From: Allorhodopirellula solitaria
GTDB lineage: Bacteria; Planctomycetota; Planctomycetia; Pirellulales; Pirellulaceae
NCBI RefSeq assembly: GCF_007859855.1
Contig: NZ_SJPK01000003.1
Location: 131,182-195,181 of the forward strand
DNA: 64,000 nucleotides
Direction: 5' to 3'
Part shown: piece after piece, positions 63,965 to 64,000 of the stretch
Layout: each line of letters begins with the position of its first letter
How positions within the stretch are numbered: position 1 is the stretch's first letter
Translations under genes and position numbers: made by a program
Notes under the pieces: generated by a model
What the model was told of the DNA's origin: nothing
Seen by the model: the letters and a program-made list of their open reading frames with translations, nothing else
Databases searched by the model: none

Positions 63965-64000
63965 TGGCAATCGTGCGGATGAGTTGGTGATTGCGGAGGT

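Overview
The window looks like a chromosomal piece of a planctomycete close to Rhodopirellula. Marker families are a CNxxxCHG/DUF1549/DUF1553 cytochrome-like protein paired with a DUF1501 protein, a DUF1559 prepilin-like protein, a DUF1080 protein, an ISAzo13-type ('Rhodopirellula transposase') remnant, and intergenic space full of short dispersed repeats. All family names come from reading the translations; no database search was run.

Region 1 (1-23150, minus strand) is a large surface-polysaccharide (O-antigen type) cluster, transcribed right to left. It opens with GDP-deoxysugar genes: two GDP-mannose 4,6-dehydratase genes flanking a GDP-fucose synthase. Then come a cupin protein, a methyltransferase and a DegT-type sugar aminotransferase, and, after a hairpin and a 0.4 kb gap, the Wzm/Wzt ABC exporter. 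The rest is a run of methyltransferases, glycosyltransferases (GT2, GT4, GT61), an FkbM methyltransferase, an RfbC-type 3,5-epimerase, a sugar ketoreductase and a sugar C-methyltransferase. Many genes overlap by 1-13 bases, as in a translationally coupled operon. The cluster runs off the left edge inside a glycosyltransferase that is open from 792 to base 1. The set suggests export of a methyl-rich heteropolysaccharide containing deoxy, amino and possibly C-branched sugars.

Region 2 (23.4-31.3 kb) holds xylA, a repeat-rich gap, an LRR lipoprotein overlapping a GT39-like membrane glycosyltransferase, a DUF1559 protein, and a transposon scar: an IS630 element with recognisable ends, an A_AAA_AAA slippery site and one nonsense codon, next to an ISAzo13 remnant.

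Region 3 (31.4-51.2 kb, plus strand) is mostly housekeeping and envelope genes: the DUF1549/1553-DUF1501 pair, a DUF1080 protein, an LptD-like outer-membrane protein, diacylglycerol kinase, rpiB, thiC, a large FtsX-type permease overlapping a lipoate ligase-family gene, a stand-alone RNA polymerase alpha-CTD protein, two coupled unknown proteins and a thioredoxin-fold lipoprotein-like protein.

Region 4 (51.2-64 kb) has a DUF4404 protein, tyrS and ispD (minus), rpsT (minus) divergent from a cobA-hemD fusion (plus), two small membrane proteins, an S23/four-helix-bundle gene bracketed by 42-base inverted repeats, a decayed IS110 transposase, fumC, a DisA-like diadenylate cyclase with an RHW in place of RHR, and a HEAT-repeat lipoprotein. 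I saw no rRNA, tRNA or CRISPR array.

The most unusual items are the S23 gene inside long inverted repeats, the orphan C-terminal half of a methyltransferase in the operon, the second gmd gene without a normal start codon, and several families of small inverted-repeat elements between genes.
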